DNA of 64,000 bases. It comes from Ruania albidiflava DSM 18029. Its GTDB lineage: Bacteria > Actinomycetota > Actinomycetes > Actinomycetales > Beutenbergiaceae. The position numbers and the translations under genes were made by a program. The notes below the pieces were generated by a model. It was not told where the DNA came from and did no database searches. It saw only the letters and a program-made list of their open reading frames with translations. Below, piece after piece: positions 6,889 to 15,705 of the stretch. The first letter of the stretch is position 1. Each line of letters begins with the position of its first letter. Where the stretch lies: NCBI RefSeq assembly GCF_000421225.1, contig NZ_ATWL01000003.1, positions 62,001 through 126,000 of the forward strand, given 5' to 3'.

Positions 6889-9800
6889 GAAAGGTCTCAG
6901 TCATGACGCACGAACCGCGCGGGCGGGCGCACCACGGTGCACGATCCCTGGCCGCGATCGCAGCGGCGGCACTCATCAGCGCCGGGCTCACCACGCCCGC
7001 GTTCGCCGATGACGACGCAGCTCAGAACCTGCAGCAGGAACCGGAGGGTGCGCAGGAGACGGCCGCGCCGGAGGAACCGACCCAGCAGGCGGGGGCTGAG
7101 GAACCGACCGGCGAGGCAGGGGACGCTGATGCCCAGCCGCTCGCCGACGGTGACATCTTCATCAGCGAGATCCATTACGACAACGCCGGCACCGACAGCG
7201 GTGAAGCGATCGAGGTGCAGGCCCCCGTGGGCACCGACCTGGCCGGCTGGACCCTGGTGCTCTACAACGGCAGCGGTGGGACCACCTACGACTCCGACCC
7301 GCTGCCCACCCCGGTGCCCGATGCCAGCGTGGTGGTGGTCGACTACCCGGCGAACGGCATCCAGAACGGCTCGCCGGATGGCGTTGCACTGGTGGACGCC
7401 GACGGCGCCGTGGTCGAGTTCCTCTCCTACGAAGGTGAGCTCACCGCGACCAACGGGCCAGCGGCGGGGCTCATCAGCACCGACATTGGCGTCGCGGAGA
7501 GCGGTTCCGAACCGGTCGGCCAGTCGCTGCAACGCATCGACGGCACCTGGACCGGGCCCGCCGAGAACTCGTTCGGCGAGCTGAACAGTAGTGATGGAGA
7601 TGACGGCGATGATGGAGATGACGGCGATGATGGAGATGACGGCGACGACGCCGAGGGCGTCGAGCTGACCATCGCCGACATCCAGGGCGAGGGCGCCCAG
7701 GCCCCGGTCGATCCGGCCGAGCTGGTGACCACCCGCGGCGTGGTGACTGCGGTCTACGCCACCGGCGGGTTCAACGGCTACTACATCCAGACCGCTGGTA
7801 CCGGTGGCGAGGAGACCTACACCGCCTCCCAGGCCGTGTTCGTCTTCTCCCCGGCGACCGTCGACGACGTCGCGGTCGGTGATCACGTCGAGGTCACCGG
7901 CTATGTCGAGGAGTACAACGACCTCACCGAGATCAGCGTGGCCGCCGGTGACCTGACCGTGCTGGACGAGACGGCCGCCCCGGTGCTGCCGGTGGTGGAC
8001 TTCGAGCTGCCCGCCACCGACGCCGAGCGGGAGGTGTACGAGGGCATGCTGGTCGCCCCCAGCGGCGACTACGTGGTCTCCGACACCTACGCCCTGGGCG
8101 GCTGGGGCGACAGTGCGTTCGGCTCGATCGGTCTCGGCCTGGACGGCCCGTTGGTCACCCCGACCGATGTGGCCGCTCCCGGCAGCGCGGCGTTCGACGA
8201 GGTGGTGGCGGACAACGCTGCCCGCGCGGTCACCCTGGACGACGGGCAGTCGGCCCGCACCAGCTCCGACGCGCAGGTGCCGTACCTGACCGGTGCACCG
8301 AACCTGCGCACCGGGGTGGGGGTGACGTTCCACGAGCCGGTGGTCGTGGACTACCGGTTCGGCTGGAACTTCCAGCCCACCGCCCCAGTCACCGGGAACG
8401 CAGACGAGCTGGTCACCTTCGAGGGCGGCAGCACGCGCGAGGCGAACGCGGCCCCGCAAGACGTGGGCGGCGACCTGGAGCTGGCCACGTTCAACGTGCT
8501 GAACTACTTCACCACCTTCGGTGAGGACCTGCCCGGCTGCACTGCCTACACCGACCGGGACGGTGTCCCGATCTCGGTCAGCGGTGGGTGTGATGCCCGC
8601 GGCGCCTGGGACGAGACTAACCTGCAGCGTCAGCAGGACAAGATCGTGGCGGCGATCAATGCCCTGGACGCGGACGTCGTCTCCCTGGAGGAGATCGAGA
8701 ACTCAGCGAAGTTCGGCAAGGACCGGGACGCGGCGCTGGCCGACCTGGTGGAGGCTCTCAACGAGGCCGCCGGCACCGAACGCTGGGCCTACGCGCCGTC
8801 CCCGGCCGAGCTGCCGGACCTGCCCGATCAGGACGTGATCCGCACGGCGTTCATCTATGACCCGGCCACGGTCGAGCTTGCGGGCGACTCGGTGGTCCTC
8901 ACCGGCTCTGCCCCGTTCGACAACGCTCGGGAGCCGCTGGCCCAGGTGTTTACCGCCGCCGGCAGCGACTATGAGTTCCTGGCGGTGGTGAACCACTTCA
9001 AGTCCAAGGGTGGTGACTGCGGCGACGTGCCGGAGGGCTGTTACGACGACGAGCGTGAGGCTCAGGCCGCAGCGCTGACCGGCTTCGCTCAGGACGTGGC
9101 CGACCAGGCCGGTGTCGAGGACGTGTTCCTGCTCGGGGACTTCAACGCCTACACCGAGGAAGACCCGGTGCACGTGATCACCTCCGCCGGGTACTCCAAC
9201 CTCAGCGACGGTGAGAGCACCTACGTCTACGACGGGGCGGTGGGGTCCCTGGACCACGTGTTCGCCAACACTGCCGCGCAGCAGCGGGTCACCGGGGTGG
9301 ACGTGTGGAACATCAACTCGGTCGAGTCGGTGCTGCACGAGTACTCCCGGTACAACTACTTCGACTCCGACCTGTTCGCCCCGGGTACGGTGTACCGAGC
9401 CTCCGACCACGACCCGATCCTGGTCGGCATCGACGTGCCGGAGGCGCAGCCGGCGACCGTGGACCTGGACCTGCTGTCCATCAACGACTTCCACGGCCGC
9501 ATTGAGGCCAGTGGTGAGTCGGCCGGCGGTGCGGTGCTCTCCTGTGCGGTGGACTCCTTCCGGGAGGAGAACCCGAACACGCTGTTCGTCTCCGCCGGGG
9601 ACAACATCGGTGCCTCCACGTTCACCTCGTTCATCGCCGACGACCAGCCCACTCTCGACGTGCTGAACCAGATCGGGCTGGACGCCAGTGCCTTCGGCAA
9701 CCACGAGTTCGACAAGGGCCAGGACGACGTGAACGACCGGGTGCTGGCCGCCGCGGACTTCCCGTACCTGGCAGCGAACATCGTGGACGCCTCCGGTGCG

Positions 9801-11423
9801 CCGGTGTACGACCCGTACACCGTGGTGGAGACCGGTGGCGTGAGCGTGGGCTTCATCGGGGCGATCACCGAGGAGATGCCGTCCCTGGTCTCCCCGGCCG
9901 GGATCGAGGGGCTGACCTTCACCGACATCGGCGAGGCGGTGAACAGCTACGCCGCCCAGCTCTCCGACGGGGACGAGGCGAACGGGGAGGCGGACGTTGT
10001 CGTGGTGCTGGTGCACGACGGCGCGCCCACCCCCGACCTGGCCAGCGCTGACGGCACCCCGTTCGGTGACCTGGTCTCCGGTGCCGACGAGAACATCGAC
10101 GCGGTCATCTCCGGGCACACCCACCAGGCCTATGTGCAGGACGTGGACGGCCTGTGGGTGACCCAGACCGGGGAGTACGGCGCGAACCTGGGCCACCTGG
10201 CGCTGACCGTGGACACCGCCACCGGTGATGTCCTCGAGTCCACGGCCCAGAACGTGGACCTGGTGCCCGAGCCCGGAGACGACGAGGAGGGCAGCCCGCG
10301 CCAGACCTACTGTGACGGTGACCCGGTGGTGCAGGAGATCGTCGACGAGGCGGTGGCCGTGGCCGACGAGCTCGGCTCGGTACCGCTCGGCGAGGTCACC
10401 GCGGACTTCAACCGGGCCCGGCAGTCTGACGGCTCGGAGAACCGTGGCGGTGAGTCCACCATCGGCAACTTCGTGGCCGACGTGCAGCTCTGGGCCGCCC
10501 AGCGCACCAACCCCGACGCCCAGCTGGCGGTGATGAACCCCGGCGGTGTGCGCGCGGACATCACCTACGCGGCCTCCGGTGACGAGGGGGACGGTGTGCT
10601 CACCTACAAGGAGGCGGCAGTGGTGCAACCGTTCGCCGACTCCTTGGTGACCACAGTGCTCACCGGCGACCAGCTGGCGCAGGTGCTCGAGGAGCAGTGG
10701 CAGCCCGAGGGCGCGTCCCGACCGTTCCTGCGGCTCGGGGTCTCCGACGGCTTCCAGTACACCTACGACCCGCAGGCCCCGGCAGGTGAACGGATCCTGC
10801 AGATGAGGCTGGATGGTGAGCCGGTCACGGCTGATGGGCAGTACACCGTGGTGATGAACTCGTTCCTGGCCGCCGGCGGGGACAACTTCACCACCCTGGC
10901 CGAGGGCACGGACACCGCCGACACCGGGCAGAGCGACCTGACCGCGATCGTCGACTACATGGCCGAGGTCGGTACCGCGTCTCCGGACTACGCCCAGCGG
11001 GCCGTCGGCGTCACCTGGGTCTCCGACCCTGACGCCGAGTACGCACCCGGTGATGAGCTCGCCATCGACCTGTCCTCGCTGGCGTTCTCCGCCGGTGAGC
11101 CGGTACCGGAGGAGGTGCAGCTCAGCCTCGGCGGCCAGGACGTGGGCACCGCTGCAGTTGACGCCACGATCGTGGACACCACCGACCTGGTCGGTCAGGT
11201 GCAGGTGCGCATCGAGGTGCCCGACGGCCTCTCTACCGGCGAGAGCGAGCTGGTGGTCAGCGACAGCAACGGCACGAGCGTGAGTGTGCCGGTGACGATC
11301 GCCGACGGAGGAGACGAACCCACCGAACCGGGCGGCGACCTGTGGGAGCTCGTGCTGGAGCTGATCGGGAAGATCTGGGACTTCCTGCTGAAGATCCTCT
11401 TCCCCTGGTTCCCCTGGTCGTGA
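6885..11423 (+). CDS. Secreted ExeM/NucH-type nuclease fused to 5'-nucleotidase
   Basis: This exported protein of about 1510 residues is predicted to degrade extracellular DNA and dephosphorylate nucleotides. In order: a Sec signal peptide ending near AFADDD; an acidic linker; a lamin-tail domain (about 90-185); an Asp-rich tandem repeat (GDDGDD); an OB-like NucH segment (about 260-360); an endonuclease/exonuclease/phosphatase domain (about 530-850: SLEEIEN, NHFKSKGGDC, LLGDFNAY, SDHDPI); a metallophosphoesterase/5'-nucleotidase pair (LLSINDFHGRIE, GDNIGAS, GNHEFDKG, ISGHTHQ, then MNPGGVRADI to the C-terminal substrate domain); and an Ig-like domain. It ends in a Trp/Phe-rich amphipathic tail rather than LPXTG. 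Start is GTG 6885, coupled to a mini-ORF, or ATG 6903 after GAAAGG. Nucleotide scavenging and phosphate supply are likely roles. Confidence 0.9.
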   Translation: MRKVSVMTHEPRGRAHHGARSLAAIAAAALISAGLTTPAFADDDAAQNLQQEPEGAQETAAPEEPTQQAGAEEPTGEAGDADAQPLADGDIFISEIHYDNAGTDSGEAIEVQAPVGTDLAGWTLVLYNGSGGTTYDSDPLPTPVPDASVVVVDYPANGIQNGSPDGVALVDADGAVVEFLSYEGELTATNGPAAGLISTDIGVAESGSEPVGQSLQRIDGTWTGPAENSFGELNSSDGDDGDDGDDGDDGDDGDDAEGVELTIADIQGEGAQAPVDPAELVTTRGVVTAVYATGGFNGYYIQTAGTGGEETYTASQAVFVFSPATVDDVAVGDHVEVTGYVEEYNDLTEISVAAGDLTVLDETAAPVLPVVDFELPATDAEREVYEGMLVAPSGDYVVSDTYALGGWGDSAFGSIGLGLDGPLVTPTDVAAPGSAAFDEVVADNAARAVTLDDGQSARTSSDAQVPYLTGAPNLRTGVGVTFHEPVVVDYRFGWNFQPTAPVTGNADELVTFEGGSTREANAAPQDVGGDLELATFNVLNYFTTFGEDLPGCTAYTDRDGVPISVSGGCDARGAWDETNLQRQQDKIVAAINALDADVVSLEEIENSAKFGKDRDAALADLVEALNEAAGTERWAYAPSPAELPDLPDQDVIRTAFIYDPATVELAGDSVVLTGSAPFDNAREPLAQVFTAAGSDYEFLAVVNHFKSKGGDCGDVPEGCYDDEREAQAAALTGFAQDVADQAGVEDVFLLGDFNAYTEEDPVHVITSAGYSNLSDGESTYVYDGAVGSLDHVFANTAAQQRVTGVDVWNINSVESVLHEYSRYNYFDSDLFAPGTVYRASDHDPILVGIDVPEAQPATVDLDLLSINDFHGRIEASGESAGGAVLSCAVDSFREENPNTLFVSAGDNIGASTFTSFIADDQPTLDVLNQIGLDASAFGNHEFDKGQDDVNDRVLAAADFPYLAANIVDASGAPVYDPYTVVETGGVSVGFIGAITEEMPSLVSPAGIEGLTFTDIGEAVNSYAAQLSDGDEANGEADVVVVLVHDGAPTPDLASADGTPFGDLVSGADENIDAVISGHTHQAYVQDVDGLWVTQTGEYGANLGHLALTVDTATGDVLESTAQNVDLVPEPGDDEEGSPRQTYCDGDPVVQEIVDEAVAVADELGSVPLGEVTADFNRARQSDGSENRGGESTIGNFVADVQLWAAQRTNPDAQLAVMNPGGVRADITYAASGDEGDGVLTYKEAAVVQPFADSLVTTVLTGDQLAQVLEEQWQPEGASRPFLRLGVSDGFQYTYDPQAPAGERILQMRLDGEPVTADGQYTVVMNSFLAAGGDNFTTLAEGTDTADTGQSDLTAIVDYMAEVGTASPDYAQRAVGVTWVSDPDAEYAPGDELAIDLSSLAFSAGEPVPEEVQLSLGGQDVGTAAVDATIVDTTDLVGQVQVRIEVPDGLSTGESELVVSDSNGTSVSVPVTIADGGDEPTEPGGDLWELVLELIGKIWDFLLKILFPWFPWS

Positions 11424-11441
11424 GCTGAGGCGGCAACCCCG

Positions 11442-11506
11442 TCGGAGGTAGCTCCGGCGATCTGAGGTGCTCCGCGCCTCCCTCGGATCGCCCCAGCTAC
11501 CTCCGA
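11442..11506. terminator. Long palindrome between convergent genes (TCGGAGGTA type)
   Basis: TCGGAGGTAGCT (11442-11453) pairs with AGCTACCTCCGA (11495-11506), and GGCGATC (11456-11462) with GATCGCC (11486-11492). It gives a nearly continuous stem with a short apical loop. Placed between convergent genes, it reads as a bidirectional terminator lacking a U-tract. Its left half resembles the element at 2589. Confidence 0.6.
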
Positions 11507-11520
11507 TGAGGTGAAGGCCG

Positions 11521-11970
11521 CTATGCGCTGTCGGGCAGCTCCTGGTGGGTGGCTACCGCCAGCCGGTTCCAGGTGTTGATCGCGCAGATCGCCATCAGCA
11601 GGGTGACCAGGTCGGCCTCGGTGAACTCCTCGGAGGCCTGCTGCCACACCTCGTCGCTCACCCCGTGCGCCCCGATCTGGGTCACCTCCTCGGTCAGCGC
11701 CAGCGCGGCACGTTCCCGGGCGGTGTAGAGCTGCGGTGCCTCGTGCCAGCCGGCGACCACGTCCAGCTTGCGCTGGTCGAGTCCGGCCTTGCGTCCTTCG
11801 GTGGCATGCATGTCCAGGCAGAACGCGCAGCCGTTCAGCTGGGAGGCGCGCACCTTCACCAGCGCGAGCAGCGCTTCGCCCAGCTGGCCGGAGTGCACAT
11901 ACTTCTCCAGCGCCAGCAGCGGAGCGTAGGCCCCCTTGTCGACCTCGGCCACGACCATTCGTGCAGACAT
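11521..11970 (-). CDS. Carboxymuconolactone decarboxylase/AhpD-like protein
   Basis: This 149-residue all-helical CMD-family protein has the AhpD-type redox motif in NGCAFCLDMH: Cys48, Cys51 and His55. Such proteins act as alkylhydroperoxidases or thiol-disulfide reductases; the two cysteines argue for a peroxidase-like rather than decarboxylase role. The ATG at 11970 has GGGAGCGG just upstream. It is monocistronic and ends at a shared palindrome. The electron donor (mycothiol or a thioredoxin) is not evident. Confidence 0.85.
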   Translation of the reverse strand: MSARMVVAEVDKGAYAPLLALEKYVHSGQLGEALLALVKVRASQLNGCAFCLDMHATEGRKAGLDQRKLDVVAGWHEAPQLYTARERAALALTEEVTQIGAHGVSDEVWQQASEEFTEADLVTLLMAICAINTWNRLAVATHQELPDSA

Positions 11971-12089
11971 ACCGCTCCCTTCAGCGGAGCGGGTGGACGG
12001 CGGAGAGAAGGACCCCCGTCCGCATCTCGCTCACTTCCACTCTAGTCCTGCGGGGGTACTGGGGGACAGTGGGGCGACGGCGGGCAGCG

Positions 12090-13472
12090 TCAGCCGAGGC
12101 CGGCCACCGTCTCCAGCGCCTCAGTGAGCTCCTCCACCGGGTGCCAGACCGGGAGCCGGAGGAACTGCCGGTGCCCGTCGTGCGGGGAGAACGCCGGTCC
12201 AGCAGTGAGCCGCACCCCAGCCCCGAGGGCAGCCTGCGCCAGCGCCACCGCATCGGTGCCGGTATTCACCCACAGACCCGAACCACCGGCCGGCAACCAC
12301 CACCGCCAGCTCGGCAGCGTCTCGGTGAGCACCCGGGAGACCTCGCTGAACCGGTCGGCGAGGAAGCTGCCGCGGGCGGCCCGCTGCGCTGCGATCTGCG
12401 GCAGCAGCAGCACGGCGGCGAGCTGGTCCAGCACCGACCCAGCCAGGTCCAGGCTGCGGCGCAGGTCGGTGAGACGGCTGATCAGCGCCCGCGGCCCGCG
12501 GATCCACCCCACCCGGATGCCGCCCCAGAACACCTTCGACAGCGTGCCGACCACCAGCAGCCGGTTGGGGTCCATCACCCGTTCCAGCCCGGGCAGCCGG
12601 TCCGAGCGGGTCCAGGACAGGTCGGCACTGGACTGGTCGTCCACCACCAGAGCAGGTCCCGCCAGGGCCTCGGCGACCTGCTGCCGGTGGGCCGACGAGC
12701 TGTGCACACCGGTCGGGTTGTGCAGCGAGGGCTGCAGGTACACCAGGTCCGCCCGGCGGGCCGCCCAGCCGAGCAGGTCGGTATCGACCCCTGCGGGCGA
12801 GAGCGGAACACCCTGCAGGCGCGCCCCGGTCCCGGCGAACGCCTCCAGCGCTCCGCGGTAGGTGGGGTCCTCGGTCACCACCAGGCTGCCCGGCCCGGTC
12901 AGCGCCGTGGCCAGCAGCCACACCGCCTGCTGCGACCCAGCGGTGATCATCACCTCCTCCGGTCCGGTGGGCAGCCCCTGCTCGGTGGTCATCATGGCGA
13001 CGGCGGTGCGCAGCTCGCGTAGGCCCGCCGGGTGGTAGCCCGCCTCGTCCAGGTGGTGCTCGCCGAGCAGCCGGCCGACCTCCGGCAGCACGTCCGCCAG
13101 CAGCTGCGAACCCGGCAACGCACCCGAGGAGAGGTCCAGGACCGGGCGAGCACCGCCGTCATCGAACGACGTGAGCCGACCCTCCCCCTGACCGGTGACC
13201 TGCCGCGGATGGCGCACCACCGTGCCCGAGCCGTGCCGGGCGGACAGGTGCCCGGTCTCGACCAGCGCCGCATAGGTGCGGGCCACCGTACCGCGGGCGA
13301 TACCGAGCGCCTCGGCCAGGTCCCGCTGCCCGGGCATCTGCTGCCCGGCCGGCAGGTGCGCCCCTTCGATGACCTCGGCCAATGCCGCCTGCAGCGCCTG
13401 CGCCGACGCACGGCTGCCGTCCTGCCAGTCACCGAGCAGCCGCACCAGCCGCTCTGCCGGGATCCGGACCAC
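12090..13472 (-). CDS. MocR-type transcriptional regulator (GntR HTH plus aminotransferase domain)
   Basis: This 460-residue fusion has an N-terminal GntR winged helix (SRASAQALQAALAEVIEG, then PGQRDLAEALGIARGTVARTY and the HGSGTVV wing) and a class-I aminotransferase-like PLP domain. The PLP Lys lies near 312 in GTLSKVFWGGIRVGW. MocR proteins sense PLP or amine/amino acid adducts. I chose GTG 13472, with GAAAGG 8 bases upstream; the earlier frame start at 13580 would overlap the divergent gene. It is divergent from the Tm-1-like operon, and repeated GTGGACCAC boxes lie between them, so it probably controls that operon and itself. Confidence 0.88.
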   Translation of the reverse strand: MVRIPAERLVRLLGDWQDGSRASAQALQAALAEVIEGAHLPAGQQMPGQRDLAEALGIARGTVARTYAALVETGHLSARHGSGTVVRHPRQVTGQGEGRLTSFDDGGARPVLDLSSGALPGSQLLADVLPEVGRLLGEHHLDEAGYHPAGLRELRTAVAMMTTEQGLPTGPEEVMITAGSQQAVWLLATALTGPGSLVVTEDPTYRGALEAFAGTGARLQGVPLSPAGVDTDLLGWAARRADLVYLQPSLHNPTGVHSSSAHRQQVAEALAGPALVVDDQSSADLSWTRSDRLPGLERVMDPNRLLVVGTLSKVFWGGIRVGWIRGPRALISRLTDLRRSLDLAGSVLDQLAAVLLLPQIAAQRAARGSFLADRFSEVSRVLTETLPSWRWWLPAGGSGLWVNTGTDAVALAQAALGAGVRLTAGPAFSPHDGHRQFLRLPVWHPVEELTEALETVAGLG

Positions 13473-13514
13473 TACCGCCACCTTTCGTGGACCACTTCGG
13501 CTCAAGTGGACCAC
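13466..13514. promoter_or_regulatory. Direct GTGGACCAC repeats, probable MocR operator
   Basis: GTGGACCAC occurs at 13487-13495 and 13506-13514, 19 bases apart, so both copies lie near the same helix face. A third partial copy (GGACCAC, 13466-13472) overlaps the regulator's start codon. Each box is palindromic around its central A, and CCACTT/AAGTGG also forms an inverted pair between the boxes. The AAGTGGACCAC version resembles the motif reported for actinobacterial PdxR-type MocR regulators. Confidence 0.6.
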
Positions 13515-13573
13515 ACCCGCCGGCACGGCGGGGCGCAGACTGAGAACAGCACCGCAACCTCGAGGAGGAGAAG

Positions 13574-14797
13574 ATGGCAACTGTCGCTCTCATCGGCACG
13601 TTGGACACCAAAGGCACTGAGTACGCGTGGCTGGCCGACCAGGTCCGTGGCCACGGCGCGCAGGTGCTGCTGATCGACGTCGGCACCAGCTCCGCGGCCG
13701 AGGCGGACGTCACTCCCGCACAGGTGGCCGAGGCCGCCGGCCACGACCTGACCCAGCTGCGCGACGCCGGCGACCGCGGCGCCGCCATGGACGTGATGGC
13801 CGAAGGGGCGGCGGTCGTGCTGCTCAGGCTCTTCCAGGAAGGGAAGGTCGACGGCGCGCTCGCCCTGGGCGGGTCCGGCGGCTCCTCCGTGGCGTCCCGG
13901 GCGATGCGGGCACTACCGGTCGGGGTACCGAAGCTGCTGGTCTCCACGATGGCCGCCGGGGACGTGGCCCCCTACGTGGGCGAGTCGGACGTGACCATGA
14001 TGTACTCCGTGGTCGACGTGGCCGGGATCAACTCCGTCTCCGCCCACGTGTTCGGCAACGCCGCCGCCGCGATCGCCGCGATGGCCACAGAGGAGGAGGC
14101 CCGCCGGCACCGCCCGGAGACCGAGCACAAGCCGCTGGTCGGGCTGTCCATGTTCGGGCTGACCACTCCCGCGGTGGACGAGGCGCGCGCCGAGCTGACC
14201 GACCTCGGCTACGAAGCGCTCGTGTTCCACGCCACCGGTGCCGGCGGGCGGGCGATGGAGAAGCTCGCCACCGACGGCCGCCTGGCCGGAGTCCTGGACC
14301 TGACCACCACCGAGCTGGCCGACGACCTGGTCGGCGGCGTGCTCAGTGCCGGACCGCACCGGCTGGAGGCGGCCGGTGCGGCGGGCATCCCGCAGGTGGT
14401 CTCCCTCGGCGCGCTGGACATGGTGAACTTCGGCCCCCGCGAGCTGGTCCCGGACCGCTTCGACGACCGCACCTTCGTTGTGCACAACCCCACGGTGACG
14501 TTGATGCGCACCACACCGGAGGAGAACACGACCCTGGGTGAGCGCATCGGCGCGAAGCTCGCTGCAGCCACCGGACCGACCGCCGTCGTGCTTCCCCTGG
14601 GCGGCCTGAGCGGTATCGACACCGACGGACAGCCGTTCCACGACCCGCAGGCCGACGCGGCACTCTTCGACGCGCTGCGCGGCGCGCTGGCCGGTTCCGC
14701 GGTGGAGGTGGTCGAGTCCGAGCAGAACATCAACGACCCCGGATTCGGGCGGGAGGCGGCCCGACGGTTGCACGCCCTCATCACCGCACAAGGCTGA
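13574..14797 (+). CDS. Tm-1-like ATP-binding protein (UPF0261)
   Basis: This 407-residue protein of the UPF0261/Tm-1-like family begins MATVALIGTLDTKGTEYAWL and has the glycine-rich ALGGSGGSSVASRAMRALPVG loop near 98-118, followed by KLLVSTMAAGDVAPYVGESD. The family corresponds to the N-terminal half of the tomato Tm-1 resistance protein. Its bacterial reaction is unknown. The ATG follows GAGGAGGAG. It is first in an operon with the TIM-barrel partner (the Tm-1 C-terminal half) and a cupin, facing a MocR regulator, which suggests catabolism of a small amine- or carbonyl-containing compound. Confidence 0.88.
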   Translation: MATVALIGTLDTKGTEYAWLADQVRGHGAQVLLIDVGTSSAAEADVTPAQVAEAAGHDLTQLRDAGDRGAAMDVMAEGAAVVLLRLFQEGKVDGALALGGSGGSSVASRAMRALPVGVPKLLVSTMAAGDVAPYVGESDVTMMYSVVDVAGINSVSAHVFGNAAAAIAAMATEEEARRHRPETEHKPLVGLSMFGLTTPAVDEARAELTDLGYEALVFHATGAGGRAMEKLATDGRLAGVLDLTTTELADDLVGGVLSAGPHRLEAAGAAGIPQVVSLGALDMVNFGPRELVPDRFDDRTFVVHNPTVTLMRTTPEENTTLGERIGAKLAAATGPTAVVLPLGGLSGIDTDGQPFHDPQADAALFDALRGALAGSAVEVVESEQNINDPGFGREAARRLHALITAQG

Positions 14798-14848
14798 CCC
14801 GCGCAGCCATACAGCACTGACCGCGCACCTGCGCAGGAAGGAACAGAC

Positions 14849-15679
14849 ATGGACCGCAGCACCGCACTGGCCAGGCTCCGCCAGAACGTGACCGACGGGC
14901 GGCCAATCATCGGCGGGGGCGCCGGCACCGGCATCTCCGCGAAGTCCGCCGAGGCCGGCGGCATCGACCTGATCATCATCTACAACTCCGGCCGCTACCG
15001 GATGGCCGGCCGCGGGTCCCTGGCCGGGCTGCTGGCCTACGGGGACGCGAACGCCATCGTGATGGAGATGGCCGACGAGGTGCTCCCGGTGGTCAAGGAC
15101 ACTCCCGTGCTGGCCGGGGTGAACGGCACCGACCCGTTCCGGGTGATGGGCCGATTCCTCGACCAGGTCAAGGAGGCCGGGTTCGCTGGGGTGCAGAACT
15201 TCCCCACGGTCGGGCTGATCGACGGTGTGTTCCGGACGAACCTGGAGGAGACCGGGATGGGGTTCGACCTGGAGGTGGACATGGTCCGGGCCGCCAGCGA
15301 GCGTGACCTGCTCACCACCCCGTATGTGTTCGACGTGGACCAGGCGCGCGCGATGGCCGAGGCCGGTGCCGATGTACTGGTGCCGCACATGGGGCTGACC
15401 ACCAAGGGGTCCATCGGCGCCAGCACAGCGCTCACCCTGGACGAGTGCGTGGACCGCATCCAAGCGATGGCCGATGCCGCCGTGGAGGTGAATCCCGACA
15501 TCCTCGTGCTCTGCCACGGCGGGCCGATCGCCGAACCGGCCGACGCCCAGTACGTGCTGGAGCGCACCGACGGGGTGGTCGGGTTCTTCGGCGCCAGCTC
15601 CATCGAGCGGCTGCCCACCGAGGTCGCGATCCGCGAGCAGACCGAAAGGTTCAAAGCCGTCACGTTCGGTGGCCGATGA
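14849..15679 (+). CDS. Phosphoenolpyruvate hydrolase-family TIM-barrel protein
   Basis: This 276-residue single TIM barrel belongs to the PEP_hydrolase family. Conserved segments are [19 protein letters not shown] near 23-41, [19 protein letters not shown] near 42-60, [11 protein letters not shown] near 88, and [16 protein letters not shown] near 219. It is homologous to the C-terminal domain of tomato Tm-1 and to the isocitrate lyase/PEP mutase superfamily, so C-C or P-C chemistry is plausible. The ATG follows AGGAAGGAAC. It is 51 bases after the Tm-1-like gene and closely followed by the cupin. Confidence 0.87.
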   Translation: MDRSTALARLRQNVTDGRPIIGGGAGTGISAKSAEAGGIDLIIIYNSGRYRMAGRGSLAGLLAYGDANAIVMEMADEVLPVVKDTPVLAGVNGTDPFRVMGRFLDQVKEAGFAGVQNFPTVGLIDGVFRTNLEETGMGFDLEVDMVRAASERDLLTTPYVFDVDQARAMAEAGADVLVPHMGLTTKGSIGASTALTLDECVDRIQAMADAAVEVNPDILVLCHGGPIAEPADAQYVLERTDGVVGFFGASSIERLPTEVAIREQTERFKAVTFGGR

Positions 15680-15705
15680 CGATGAGGCACGAGCAGGAGC
15701 AGACG

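Noticed and set aside
7590-7650. Tandem GATGGAGATGACGGCGAT units that could be mistaken for a repeat array or CRISPR
   Set aside because: The units are contiguous with no spacers, are in frame inside the nuclease gene, and encode an Asp/Gly linker.
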